From an uncultured Ruminococcus sp. (GTDB lineage: Bacteria; Bacillota; Clostridia; Oscillospirales; Acutalibacteraceae): a stretch of DNA of 6,334 nucleotides. How positions within the stretch are numbered: the first letter of the stretch is position 1; each line of letters starts with the position of its first letter. Below the pieces are notes generated by a model, which saw only the letters and a program-made list of their open reading frames with translations, had not been told where the DNA came from and did not search any database. Where the stretch lies: NCBI GenBank assembly GCA_902803125.1, contig CADCOZ010000251.1, positions 1 to 6,334 on the forward strand, written 5' to 3'. Of this stretch, positions 1-5,863 are shown one piece after another. The translations under genes and the position numbers were made by a program.

Positions 1-11
1 CACGAATACGC

Positions 12-1715
12 TTATTCGTTATTGATCGTCATGTCAATAAACTCTTCGTAAGAGGTCAGTCCCTTGAGAACGTCAATACGCACATTTTCCTTCATCGGAA
101 TCATGCCTTCTTTCACGGCCAGTTCACGAATTTCATCGGTACTGCGGTTTTCGGTGATGGCTCGCTTCAGTGTCGTGGTCAGCAGCATGATTTCATGCAC
201 GGCAATACGTCCTTTATAACCCTTTTTGTTGCACTTCTCACAGCCCTTCTTCCGATAGAGCGTGATGGGTTCATCGGGCTTGAGGTTCAGGGAAATACGT
301 TCATTTTGATCGGGTTCATAGGCCTCTTTACATTCCACACAAAGACGGCGCGCCAGTTTCTGGGCGATAATGCCCAACAGTGCAGAAGATACCATGTACG
401 GTTCAATACCCATATCGACCAGACGAGCTACCGAGCTGGGCGCATCGTAGGTATGCAGGGTGGAAAGTACCAAGTGACCGGTGATAGCCGCCTGTACAGC
501 GATAGCCGCCGTTTCACCGTCACGAATTTCACCGACCATGATAATATCGGGGTCCTGACGCAGAATGCTTCGCAGAGCCGCCGCAAAGGTCATGCCCGCT
601 TTTTCGTTGGTCTGTACCTGTGTAATGCCCTCTTGAAGCATTTCGACAGGGTCTTCAACGGTGATGATGTTAATATCTTCCGACTTTACTTCATTCAAAG
701 CCGTATACAGTGTGGTGGATTTACCGGAACCGGTAGCACCCGTTACCAGAATAATGCCACGGTTACTCTTGATCAGGTGGTTAAACTTTTCAAGGTTCTC
801 CGGAAGGAAACCGATGCTTTCCTTTTTCAGCTCCATGCCCAGAGAGGTGGTAATACGCATTACGATCTTCTCTCCATAGACACTGGGGAGAACAGAAATA
901 CGGAAGTCAATGTCCTTGCCGGCCACACGGTAGTTGATACGGCCGTCCTGCGGGATACGTTTTTCGGCGATGTTCATGTTGCCGATAAACTTAATACGGG
1001 ACGTAACGGAAGGAATCAGTTCCGGGCTGGTTTCCATATAGATTTGCAGTTTACCGTCAATACGGAAACGAATCCGCAGACATTTCTCCATCGGTTCAAT
1101 ATGAATATCGGAACACTTGGCAAAAATGGCTTCTTCAATCATCGTATTAACAAAACGGATAATCGGCTGGTCATTGGCGTTGGCATCCTGTTTGGCGGCT
1201 TCTTCCGCTTCGAGCTGTGCCTTGGTTTTGCCGCCTTTGGATTCCAGAAATTCCTTTGCATCGTCAATAGCCTTCTGCGCCGCATAAATTTCACGCAGCT
1301 TGGCGGCAATTTTGGAAGGCTCTGCAATCACCGGCATAATTTTCATTTTGGTGGTGATGGAAAGGTCTTTCAAGCCCTTATAGTTCAGCGGGTCACCAAT
1401 GGCCACCGTCAGGAAACGGCCATCCTGTTCAATGGGTACCACCATGTTTTTAGTGGCCATTTCTTCGGGGATAATGGTACCGAGTTCTTCGGGAATTGTA
1501 ATGGTATCCAGGTCGACATAAGGCATAAAGAGCTGCTTTTCCAACGCTCGGCATACCTGTTGTTCGGTAACAATCTTATCTTCAATGAGTATGTCGGCGA
1601 TACGTCTTCTTGTTTCGGAGTTACGCTGCTTTTCCAACACCGCTTCGAGCTGTTCCTCCGTGATATCTCCCGAATTGATGAGTATTTGTCCGATTTTCAA
1701 GTTACCGGCTTTCAT
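12..1715 (-). CDS. pilB: Type IV pilus assembly ATPase PilB (GspE family)
   Basis: Cytoplasmic hexameric ATPase that powers pilin extraction from the membrane and pilus extension. The 567-residue length is normal for PilB. Residues 5-145 form an MshEN/T2SSE N-terminal domain, with two 24-residue cyclic-di-GMP-type motifs at 7-30 and 38-61. A charged, Ala-rich helical linker lies at about 150-182. The GspE ATPase core follows: Walker A GATGSGKST (326-334), Asp box ITVEDPVE (351-358), Walker B region DPDIIMVGEIRD (388-399) and His box TGHLVLSTLHT (412-422). A zinc-binding tetracysteine is present (C459, C462, C492, C495), which is typical of PilB/GspE and absent from the retraction ATPase PilT. 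Start ATG at 1715 follows a GAGGAG site 8 nt upstream; stop TAA at 14-12. It is the last gene seen of the pilMN-pilO-pilD-pilB run, 23 bp after pilD. No catalytic residue appears missing. GspE of a type II secretion system is the alternative, but the pilin, PilMN and PilO neighbours favour T4P. Confidence 0.97.
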   Translation of the reverse strand: MKAGNLKIGQILINSGDITEEQLEAVLEKQRNSETRRRIADILIEDKIVTEQQVCRALEKQLFMPYVDLDTITIPEELGTIIPEEMATKNMVVPIEQDGRFLTVAIGDPLNYKGLKDLSITTKMKIMPVIAEPSKIAAKLREIYAAQKAIDDAKEFLESKGGKTKAQLEAEEAAKQDANANDQPIIRFVNTMIEEAIFAKCSDIHIEPMEKCLRIRFRIDGKLQIYMETSPELIPSVTSRIKFIGNMNIAEKRIPQDGRINYRVAGKDIDFRISVLPSVYGEKIVMRITTSLGMELKKESIGFLPENLEKFNHLIKSNRGIILVTGATGSGKSTTLYTALNEVKSEDINIITVEDPVEMLQEGITQVQTNEKAGMTFAAALRSILRQDPDIIMVGEIRDGETAAIAVQAAITGHLVLSTLHTYDAPSSVARLVDMGIEPYMVSSALLGIIAQKLARRLCVECKEAYEPDQNERISLNLKPDEPITLYRKKGCEKCNKKGYKGRIAVHEIMLLTTTLKRAITENRSTDEIRELAVKEGMIPMKENVRIDVLKGLTSYEEFIDMTINNE

Positions 1716-1723
1716 GGTTTCAG

Positions 1724-1729
1724 CTCCTC
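1724..1729 (-). promoter_or_regulatory. Ribosome binding site of pilB
   Basis: GAGGAG on the minus strand, 8 nt before the ATG at 1715. It is a strong Shine-Dalgarno match and fixes the pilB start. It lies in the 23-bp gap after the pilD stop codon. Confidence 0.85.
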
Positions 1730-1738
1730 ACAAAAAAT

Positions 1739-2656
1739 TCAGAATAGTTTCAGATACAGTCCGACTAAATAGTAAATCAAATCATATAAACTTAAATAGG
1801 CTATCAGAGCCAACGCAATATACGGTCCAAACGCCAAATAACCTCTTTCCTCTTCCTGTTCGGAAGATTCTTCTTCGGCGGCCGGTGCTTCGGTCACGGC
1901 TGAAGTCGGCGTTTCCGATGTTTCGGTTACGACTGAAGTCGGCGTTTCCGAAGGAACATCAACCTTGACGGCTTCCTCTTCTCCCTGGGAACGGGAACGA
2001 ATCCGATTCACCAACAAAATACCACAGAAACCGATGGTGCCGGTGATCAGGGACAGAACAAGCGTCAGAATCGTGCCGGGAAAGCCTGTTATCAGACCAA
2101 TGGCGGCAAACAGCTTCACGTCGCCAAAGCCCATGCCGGTTCGCTTATAAATCAGCATACCAATAAAATCTATCAGCAGCATGGCACCGCCGCCCAAAGC
2201 GGCTCCCGCTATCGGAGACCACCATGTGGTGTGCAAAAGGCCAAACCCTCTGACAAGATCATAGATGCTGATCAGCAGCCCCAGCACCGCCAAGGCTATC
2301 GTAAACTGGTCGGGAATAATCGTATATTTGATGTCGCAGATAGCAATCATCAGGGCTATCATGATAATCAGGGCAAACACCACAAAATAAATATCATAGC
2401 CCTTGTTGAACTGTAACCGGCACGATATCAGTGCGGCCACAGCTAAAATGGACACAATAATGCCGGATCCGGTAAATTTCACCCGCTGTCCGGAGAGCAG
2501 TTCTGCGGAAGGGGTTTCATTGTAATCACACAGCCAAGCCGCCGGCACCTTATTGATGATCCGATAAACCAGCCATGTGCAACCGATACCGGCCAGAACA
2601 CAGACGGCCGTCCAAATAAGACCGCCTGTGGTGGTCAGATAATGGTAAGGCTGCAT
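1739..2656 (-). CDS. pilD: Prepilin peptidase (PilD/type IV leader peptidase), no N-terminal zinc cysteines
   Basis: Membrane aspartyl protease that cleaves the class III leader of prepilins, here expected to act at the G^F junction of the adjacent pilin. It has 305 residues. Hydrophobic segments lie at about 11-33, 64-82, 87-107, 117-137, 146-170, 181-217 and 273-300. Both catalytic aspartates are present: D108 in CDIKYTIIPD and D179 in the GFGDVK motif. The family FGP motif before the last helices is intact (FGPYIAL, 277-283). The N-terminal region, which in classical PilD is a methyltransferase domain with two CxxC pairs, keeps only an isolated WLCDY around C43, so N-methylation by this protein is doubtful. 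A loop at about 220-272 is expanded, acidic and Ser/Thr-rich, with an 11-residue tandem duplication. Start ATG at 2656 has AAGGA 10 nt upstream. It begins 34 bp after pilO and ends 23 bp before pilB. Confidence 0.94.
   Translation of the reverse strand: MQPYHYLTTTGGLIWTAVCVLAGIGCTWLVYRIINKVPAAWLCDYNETPSAELLSGQRVKFTGSGIIVSILAVAALISCRLQFNKGYDIYFVVFALIIMIALMIAICDIKYTIIPDQFTIALAVLGLLISIYDLVRGFGLLHTTWWSPIAGAALGGGAMLLIDFIGMLIYKRTGMGFGDVKLFAAIGLITGFPGTILTLVLSLITGTIGFCGILLVNRIRSRSQGEEEAVKVDVPSETPTSVVTETSETPTSAVTEAPAAEEESSEQEEERGYLAFGPYIALALIAYLSLYDLIYYLVGLYLKLF
1889..1954. repeat. 33-bp tandem duplication within pilD
   Basis: Two adjacent 33-bp units (1889-1921 and 1922-1954) differ at only a few bases. 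On the coding strand they encode two near-identical 11-residue units of the type SETPTS(V/A)VTE(T/A), in the acidic loop of the prepilin peptidase before the FGP motif. The unit is a multiple of three, so copy-number change would lengthen or shorten the loop without breaking the frame. Confidence 0.9.
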
Positions 2657-2666
2657 AGCAACTTAG

Positions 2667-2671
2667 TCCTT
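2667..2671 (-). promoter_or_regulatory. Ribosome binding site of pilD
   Basis: AAGGA on the minus strand, 10 nt before the ATG at 2656, in the 34-bp gap after the pilO stop codon. It is a moderate Shine-Dalgarno match at slightly long spacing. It supports the chosen start. Confidence 0.6.
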
Positions 2672-2690
2672 CACTATGATGAATACAGGC

Positions 2691-3353
2691 TTAGGCCTGT
2701 GAAGAGGCCGCAGAGTTATTGGAAGACGGAATGTCTACTTCGATTCTTTCGAAATAGTACAGAGCCATCTGGATAGTAAAGTCATACTTAATGCCTGCAC
2801 CGGTTACGCCGGTTGTGCTGGCGGCGGTTGTGGCGCCAACCTCTACATAAGGATCTACGGACACACTGTTAATATAGTAGGTACCGTCTGCATTGATTTC
2901 CAAATAGTCAAGCGTCTTTTTCAGGTCATCTTTGGTGCCGGCAAAGCGGAAGTTAATGCTGGTGCTGTAGAGCATACCGCCCTCAACAGTGGTACGTCCC
3001 TGTGTATCTTCCACACCGGTATCAATGGACAGAGCGGTCAGCTCATACTTCATCTTATCCAGAACGGAACGAATCTCGTTCGGGGTTTTGGTAGCGTTTT
3101 CATAAAGAATGGGGTTTTTGGTCTGGTACTCTTCAATCATGCTGGCGATTTTGCTTTCAACCGCACTGGCATTGTCCAGATAGGAATTATAATAGTTGAT
3201 CTTGCTGGTGGCGGAAGCGTGTTTATCCTCATATTCATCCTTTTTCTGCAAAAAAGGCACCTGCACCGCAATCAGGAAGATAATGCTCATTACCAGAATG
3301 ACGGCAATGGCGATAATAAAGCCCGAAATTTTAAGCTGCTTCTTATTGTTCAT
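2691..3353 (-). CDS. pilO: PilO-like type IV pilus alignment subcomplex protein
   Basis: Bitopic membrane protein of 220 residues. It has a short basic cytoplasmic N-terminus (MNNKKQLK), one hydrophobic helix at about 9-32, a charged and probably coiled-coil segment at about 36-78, then an alpha/beta region (about 90-205) consistent with the PilO ferredoxin-like fold. The last residues are a Ser/Ala/Asn-rich tail. PilO pairs with PilN (here the C-terminal half of the fusion upstream) to form the alignment complex that couples the motor to the growing pilus. Sequence identity in this family is low, so the call rests on architecture and on position directly after pilMN. Start ATG at 3353 is preceded by GGAGGT with 9-nt spacing. 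A 75-bp gap separates it from pilMN and contains no convincing terminator. GspM of type II secretion has the same architecture, but the context favours PilO. Confidence 0.85.
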   Translation of the reverse strand: MNNKKQLKISGFIIAIAVILVMSIIFLIAVQVPFLQKKDEYEDKHASATSKINYYNSYLDNASAVESKIASMIEEYQTKNPILYENATKTPNEIRSVLDKMKYELTALSIDTGVEDTQGRTTVEGGMLYSTSINFRFAGTKDDLKKTLDYLEINADGTYYINSVSVDPYVEVGATTAASTTGVTGAGIKYDFTIQMALYYFERIEVDIPSSNNSAASSQA

Positions 3354-3362
3354 AACTTGTTT

Positions 3363-3368
3363 ACCTCC
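3363..3368 (-). promoter_or_regulatory. Ribosome binding site of pilO
   Basis: GGAGGT on the minus strand, 9 nt before the ATG at 3353. It is the strongest Shine-Dalgarno match in the window and confirms the pilO start. Confidence 0.88.
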
Positions 3369-3428
3369 GTCAAAATGTGAACTCTGTTACAGTTCTCGTG
3401 TTGTGGCGATGGATATCAGCGTACCGGC

Positions 3429-5333
3429 TCAAGCAGAGGCTGTGCCGGAGGACGCAGAGGATGTTTGAGGAGTTTCGGAAGTCTGAGAAGCCTGAGAAGT
3501 CTGAGAGGCTTCAGAGGTCTGAGAGGTTTCCTTGTCCTTCTCTGTGCCGGAGGTTTCCTCCTTGGTCTTACCGCCATTTTCGAGTTTTTCCTGGAGCAGC
3601 TGCTGTTCCTGTTCGGTCAGCTGTGCCTGCTCAAAGCCCTTTTCTGTGACACTCAGGGTCATCTGGCAATCATAGGTAACAGATGTGGCTTCGGCTGTAT
3701 CGCCTCTTTCCTTACGAGCCGTTGACAAGGATTCCCATACCACAAAGAATCCGGCATCATTGATCTTATCTCTCATAGCAACAAAGGCCGGGTAGGTCTT
3801 GGTGGCACAGCTAATCGGAACGGTTACTGTTTCGTTGCCTTCGGTGTCTATGTCCTTTGTCACAACAAAGCCATCGGTAGACAGGGCTTCATCCACTACT
3901 TCTTTATAAACATGATCCACCAGCACCGACATCTTATATTCGGTAATCGGCAGAATCTCCAGGTTAGTAGCCATGTTGGCCGTTAATTCAGTATATTTCT
4001 TTTCGCGGGCAATCAGGTCTTCCGCATACTTATAACGCTGATCCGCCAAGGTGTTTTCATCATTGTTCTGCTGAATTTGCAGGGCAATCCACCAGGCAGA
4101 AATCGCGATCATCCACACGGCGGCAATAAAGCCAAGCGTACCGGCCGCAAAATTACCAATCTTGTTGCCGCCCTCTTTGGCCATGGCCGACAAAATATTG
4201 GTCTGACCCTGCAAAAGGTTCGCTTCTGCCAGGGACATGGTCAACACGCCGTTGAACGTAATAAAGGCTGTCGGGTCATAGCCTCTTTGCTGAGCCGTCT
4301 GGGTTACTGTGGGCGGCTGGGACTGACCGGAGAACAGGTTCGTAACCTTTTCCATCGGTGCGGTCAAGCCTACCTGACGGCAGAAGGCCGTGATATTCGG
4401 AATCTTTGCCAAAGCATCGCACAAAACAATCTGGTCAATATCCAAACGCATGGTAGAAATAACCATACGCAGGTTTCTCAGAATTTCGCCGGCTGCATTT
4501 TCCAGCATGGACATGGTCTGCTTACGGGTCGTGGCAGAATGGCACTTATTACAAACGCCCAAGCCTTCCTGACGAATCAGGTCAATAGCCCCTAACTTGC
4601 TCAAACCGAATTCAAGCATCAGCATTTCGGCAACATCTTCCAGCACACTGGAGAACGACTGCTGGAATACCGGCGCACCCTTATGCAGCACTACCAAACG
4701 GGTAGCGGCAAAATCCATACTGATGACCGCAATTGCTTTGGTGGCAGAGTTCAGGTCGGCTTTACAAGTATAGAGCATACCGGCGATAGGCGGCGTTACT
4801 TTTACCAGCTTCAGACCGGCCGCAGAGAAATTCGCACGAATGTCTGTCAGCAGTGCTGTATTCATGGCAAACAGCGAAGCAGAAACATCTTCTGTTTTGT
4901 TGCCTTTGCCGTACTGCTGGCCATACTCAAAGTTCAGGATCGTATATTTTTCCACATCACTATGAAGCACCGCTTCGGCCTCCACACGGGCATAGGTCAG
5001 CAGGAGTTTTTCTTTGGATTCCACATGGTGCTTATACTCCTTGGTAATCAGGATATCTTCGTCCTCAATGCAGAGGAAAAGATCGCCCAAATCCATGCTG
5101 ACACTTTCGGCACAGCGTTTAACGAAAGCGGCCAGCTCTTCCGATTTCTCAAACGGGTGATCCTTCAGGGACTCGTTCAGTTCGAAAATCTGAGGCACAC
5201 TGAAGTTGGTCGGCATACCGCCGCTTTTTCTTTTGCTGGCAATACCGCCTTCGGGCTTATCATACTCGGCAGAAGTCAGGATAAGCAGGCTGCGTGTTAC
5301 CTGCATGACAGTTGCTACACTTTTCATAAACAC
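3429..5333 (-). CDS. PilM-PilN fusion protein (GspL-like architecture), T4P alignment complex
   Basis: This 634-residue protein joins two T4P proteins that are usually separate. Residues 1 to about 365 resemble PilM, a cytoplasmic actin-like fold. The second-phosphate region reads SMDFAATRLVVLHKG (about 205-219), where classical PilM has an aspartate-glycine loop, and no DxGxxxxK-type first loop is visible near the N-terminus. ANLLQ (371-375) resembles the INLLP motif in the PilN cytoplasmic tail that docks PilM. A single membrane helix spans about 395-419. A charged helix (about 425-452) and an alpha/beta domain (about 455-565) match PilN. The end is a low-complexity Lys/Glu then Ser/Thr/Gln tail with four hexapeptide repeats. 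Expected role: link PilB on the inner face to PilO outside. The start is taken as GTG at 5333; ATG at 5327, two codons later, is equally possible. It is the first gene after the leader and promoter upstream. The fusion call comes from domain reading by eye. Confidence 0.87.
   Translation of the reverse strand: MFMKSVATVMQVTRSLLILTSAEYDKPEGGIASKRKSGGMPTNFSVPQIFELNESLKDHPFEKSEELAAFVKRCAESVSMDLGDLFLCIEDEDILITKEYKHHVESKEKLLLTYARVEAEAVLHSDVEKYTILNFEYGQQYGKGNKTEDVSASLFAMNTALLTDIRANFSAAGLKLVKVTPPIAGMLYTCKADLNSATKAIAVISMDFAATRLVVLHKGAPVFQQSFSSVLEDVAEMLMLEFGLSKLGAIDLIRQEGLGVCNKCHSATTRKQTMSMLENAAGEILRNLRMVISTMRLDIDQIVLCDALAKIPNITAFCRQVGLTAPMEKVTNLFSGQSQPPTVTQTAQQRGYDPTAFITFNGVLTMSLAEANLLQGQTNILSAMAKEGGNKIGNFAAGTLGFIAAVWMIAISAWWIALQIQQNNDENTLADQRYKYAEDLIAREKKYTELTANMATNLEILPITEYKMSVLVDHVYKEVVDEALSTDGFVVTKDIDTEGNETVTVPISCATKTYPAFVAMRDKINDAGFFVVWESLSTARKERGDTAEATSVTYDCQMTLSVTEKGFEQAQLTEQEQQLLQEKLENGGKTKEETSGTEKDKETSQTSEASQTSQASQTSETPQTSSASSGTASA
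3453..3524. repeat. 18-bp repeat, four copies, in the pilMN 3' end
   Basis: Four consecutive 18-bp units encode the hexapeptides SQTSEA, SQTSQA, SQTSET and PQTSSA (residues 604-627 of the fusion). They are followed by a Ser/Ala/Thr tail. The tract lies on the extracytoplasmic side of the protein if the predicted single membrane helix is correct. The copies are degenerate at codon level but keep the frame. Confidence 0.85.
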
Positions 5334-5612
5334 ACCACACTCTTAAAAATTTTTTCAGTGGTCACTATGCTTAGCCAACACCTCAGCCGTCCTTAAAGCC
5401 TGTTTAATAAAATCCTTCTCAACGCCGCAGAATGTTAGAGAGCTTTGCCTCCAAACCTCCCAGCAGGGCCTTTACGCCTGCACCCCACAAGCCTTTGAAA
5501 AGCTTGCGAAAAAACTTTTGCGTTGATGGTTCACGAGATTTTTCTCTCCGGCAAGATATTAAACAAGTTCTTAGAAGCATCTACAAAGCATACTGACACT
5601 TATAATTATCCT
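5334..5612 (-). other. Long 5' leader of the pilMN operon, no convincing gene
   Basis: About 280 nt separate the expected transcription start (near 5612) from the pilMN start codon. No reading frame here has both a standard start and a ribosome binding site. Visible structure includes an 8-bp hairpin (arms 5488-5495 and 5499-5506, loop of 3, one G-U pair) without a following U-run, a small GAGA/UCUC hairpin further upstream, and an A6T5 tract just before the ribosome binding site. A stop-to-stop frame at 5521-5438 translates to VFSQAF...RLVGC...GGKAL but has no start codon. I do not recognise a known riboswitch. Possible roles are an untranslated regulatory leader or a degraded interspersed repeat. 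Confidence 0.5.
5340..5344 (-). promoter_or_regulatory. Weak ribosome binding site of pilMN
   Basis: AAGAG on the minus strand is the best Shine-Dalgarno candidate. It lies 6 nt before GTG 5333 and 12 nt before ATG 5327, so spacing slightly favours the GTG. The match is poor compared with pilO and pilB, which suggests low or controlled translation of the fusion. Confidence 0.45.
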
Positions 5613-5618
5613 TTTGTT

Positions 5619-5647
5619 ATTTTATCACAAAAAAACATATATTTCAA
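5619..5647 (-). promoter_or_regulatory. Sigma-A type promoter with extended -10 for the pilMN operon
   Basis: On the minus strand, TTGAAA (5647-5642) is followed by a 17-nt spacer and TAAAAT (5624-5619). TG lies one base before the -10 hexamer, giving an extended -10. Both hexamers are one base from consensus and the spacing is ideal. The region is AT-rich on both sides. Transcription would start near 5612 and read through pilMN, pilO, pilD and pilB. It lies downstream of the pilin terminator, so the assembly genes can be controlled separately from the pilin. Confidence 0.8.
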
Positions 5648-5772
5648 TGATTATTTTAGAATTTGCTGTAATTTGTGCATATGGTAGGATTTTTCGATAG
5701 ATATTTATGCAATTAGTCATCAGTTCCTCTTCCATCAGACAAACAGAAGCGGGCCTTTCTGTTTTGCTGCAG

Positions 5773-5809
5773 AAAAAAGGCCCGAAAAGTCCTAAAACTT
5801 TCGAGCCTT
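5773..5809 (-). terminator. Rho-independent terminator of the pilin gene
   Basis: On the minus strand the arm AAGGCTCGAAAGT (5809-5797), a 6-nt loop, and the arm ACTTTTCGGGCCTT (5790-5777) pair over about 13 bp with one G-U pair and one bulged U. A T-run continues to 5773. It begins about 55 nt past the pilin stop codon. On the plus strand the same hairpin is followed by G and five T, so it could work in both directions, though no plus-strand gene is seen. Confidence 0.9.
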
Positions 5810-5863
5810 GTTTTTAATTGTCCGTGGTTATGTAACCGAACTGCCCATCGGCAGAAGCATCAA

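Noticed and set aside
195..1772. 525-residue open frame on the plus strand
   Set aside because: It lies almost wholly antisense to pilB, which has intact motifs throughout. The translation is His/Asn/Phe-rich without a recognisable domain and has no good ribosome binding site. It is a codon-bias shadow.
3380..3396. Small inverted repeat GAACT...AGTTC between pilMN and pilO
   Set aside because: A 5-bp stem without a U-run does not make a terminator. The two genes are treated as co-transcribed.
4539..4553. CNKCH in the PilM half, an apparent CxxCH haem c motif
   Set aside because: It lies in the predicted cytoplasmic domain with no signal peptide, and c-type haem is attached outside the cytoplasm. 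A chance match or a metal/redox pair is more likely.
4077..5396. Plus-strand frames at 4077-4595 and 4683-5396
   Set aside because: Both are antisense to pilMN, with compositions rich in His, Arg and Gly and no domain signal. The second also runs over the pilMN start region. They are shadows.
5380..5396. Not applicable hairpin check near the pilMN start: AGTG-NN-CACT inverted repeat in the vicinity of 5358-5367
   Set aside because: The stem is only 4 bp with a 2-nt centre, too short to support as an operator or RNA hairpin.
5346..5408. Possible small protein in the leader starting at an ATT codon after AAGGA, about 17 codons, ending in a TGA just before the A6T5 tract
   Set aside because: It needs a rare ATT start with very short spacing, and the peptide matches nothing I know. 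Not enough to call a gene.
5430..5460. GGCAAAGC in the leader, recalling the GCAAAGC core of the c-di-GMP-I riboswitch
   Set aside because: The other conserved parts, the GAAA-capped helix and its receptor, are not seen nearby, and no terminator or start-sequestering helix completes the switch.
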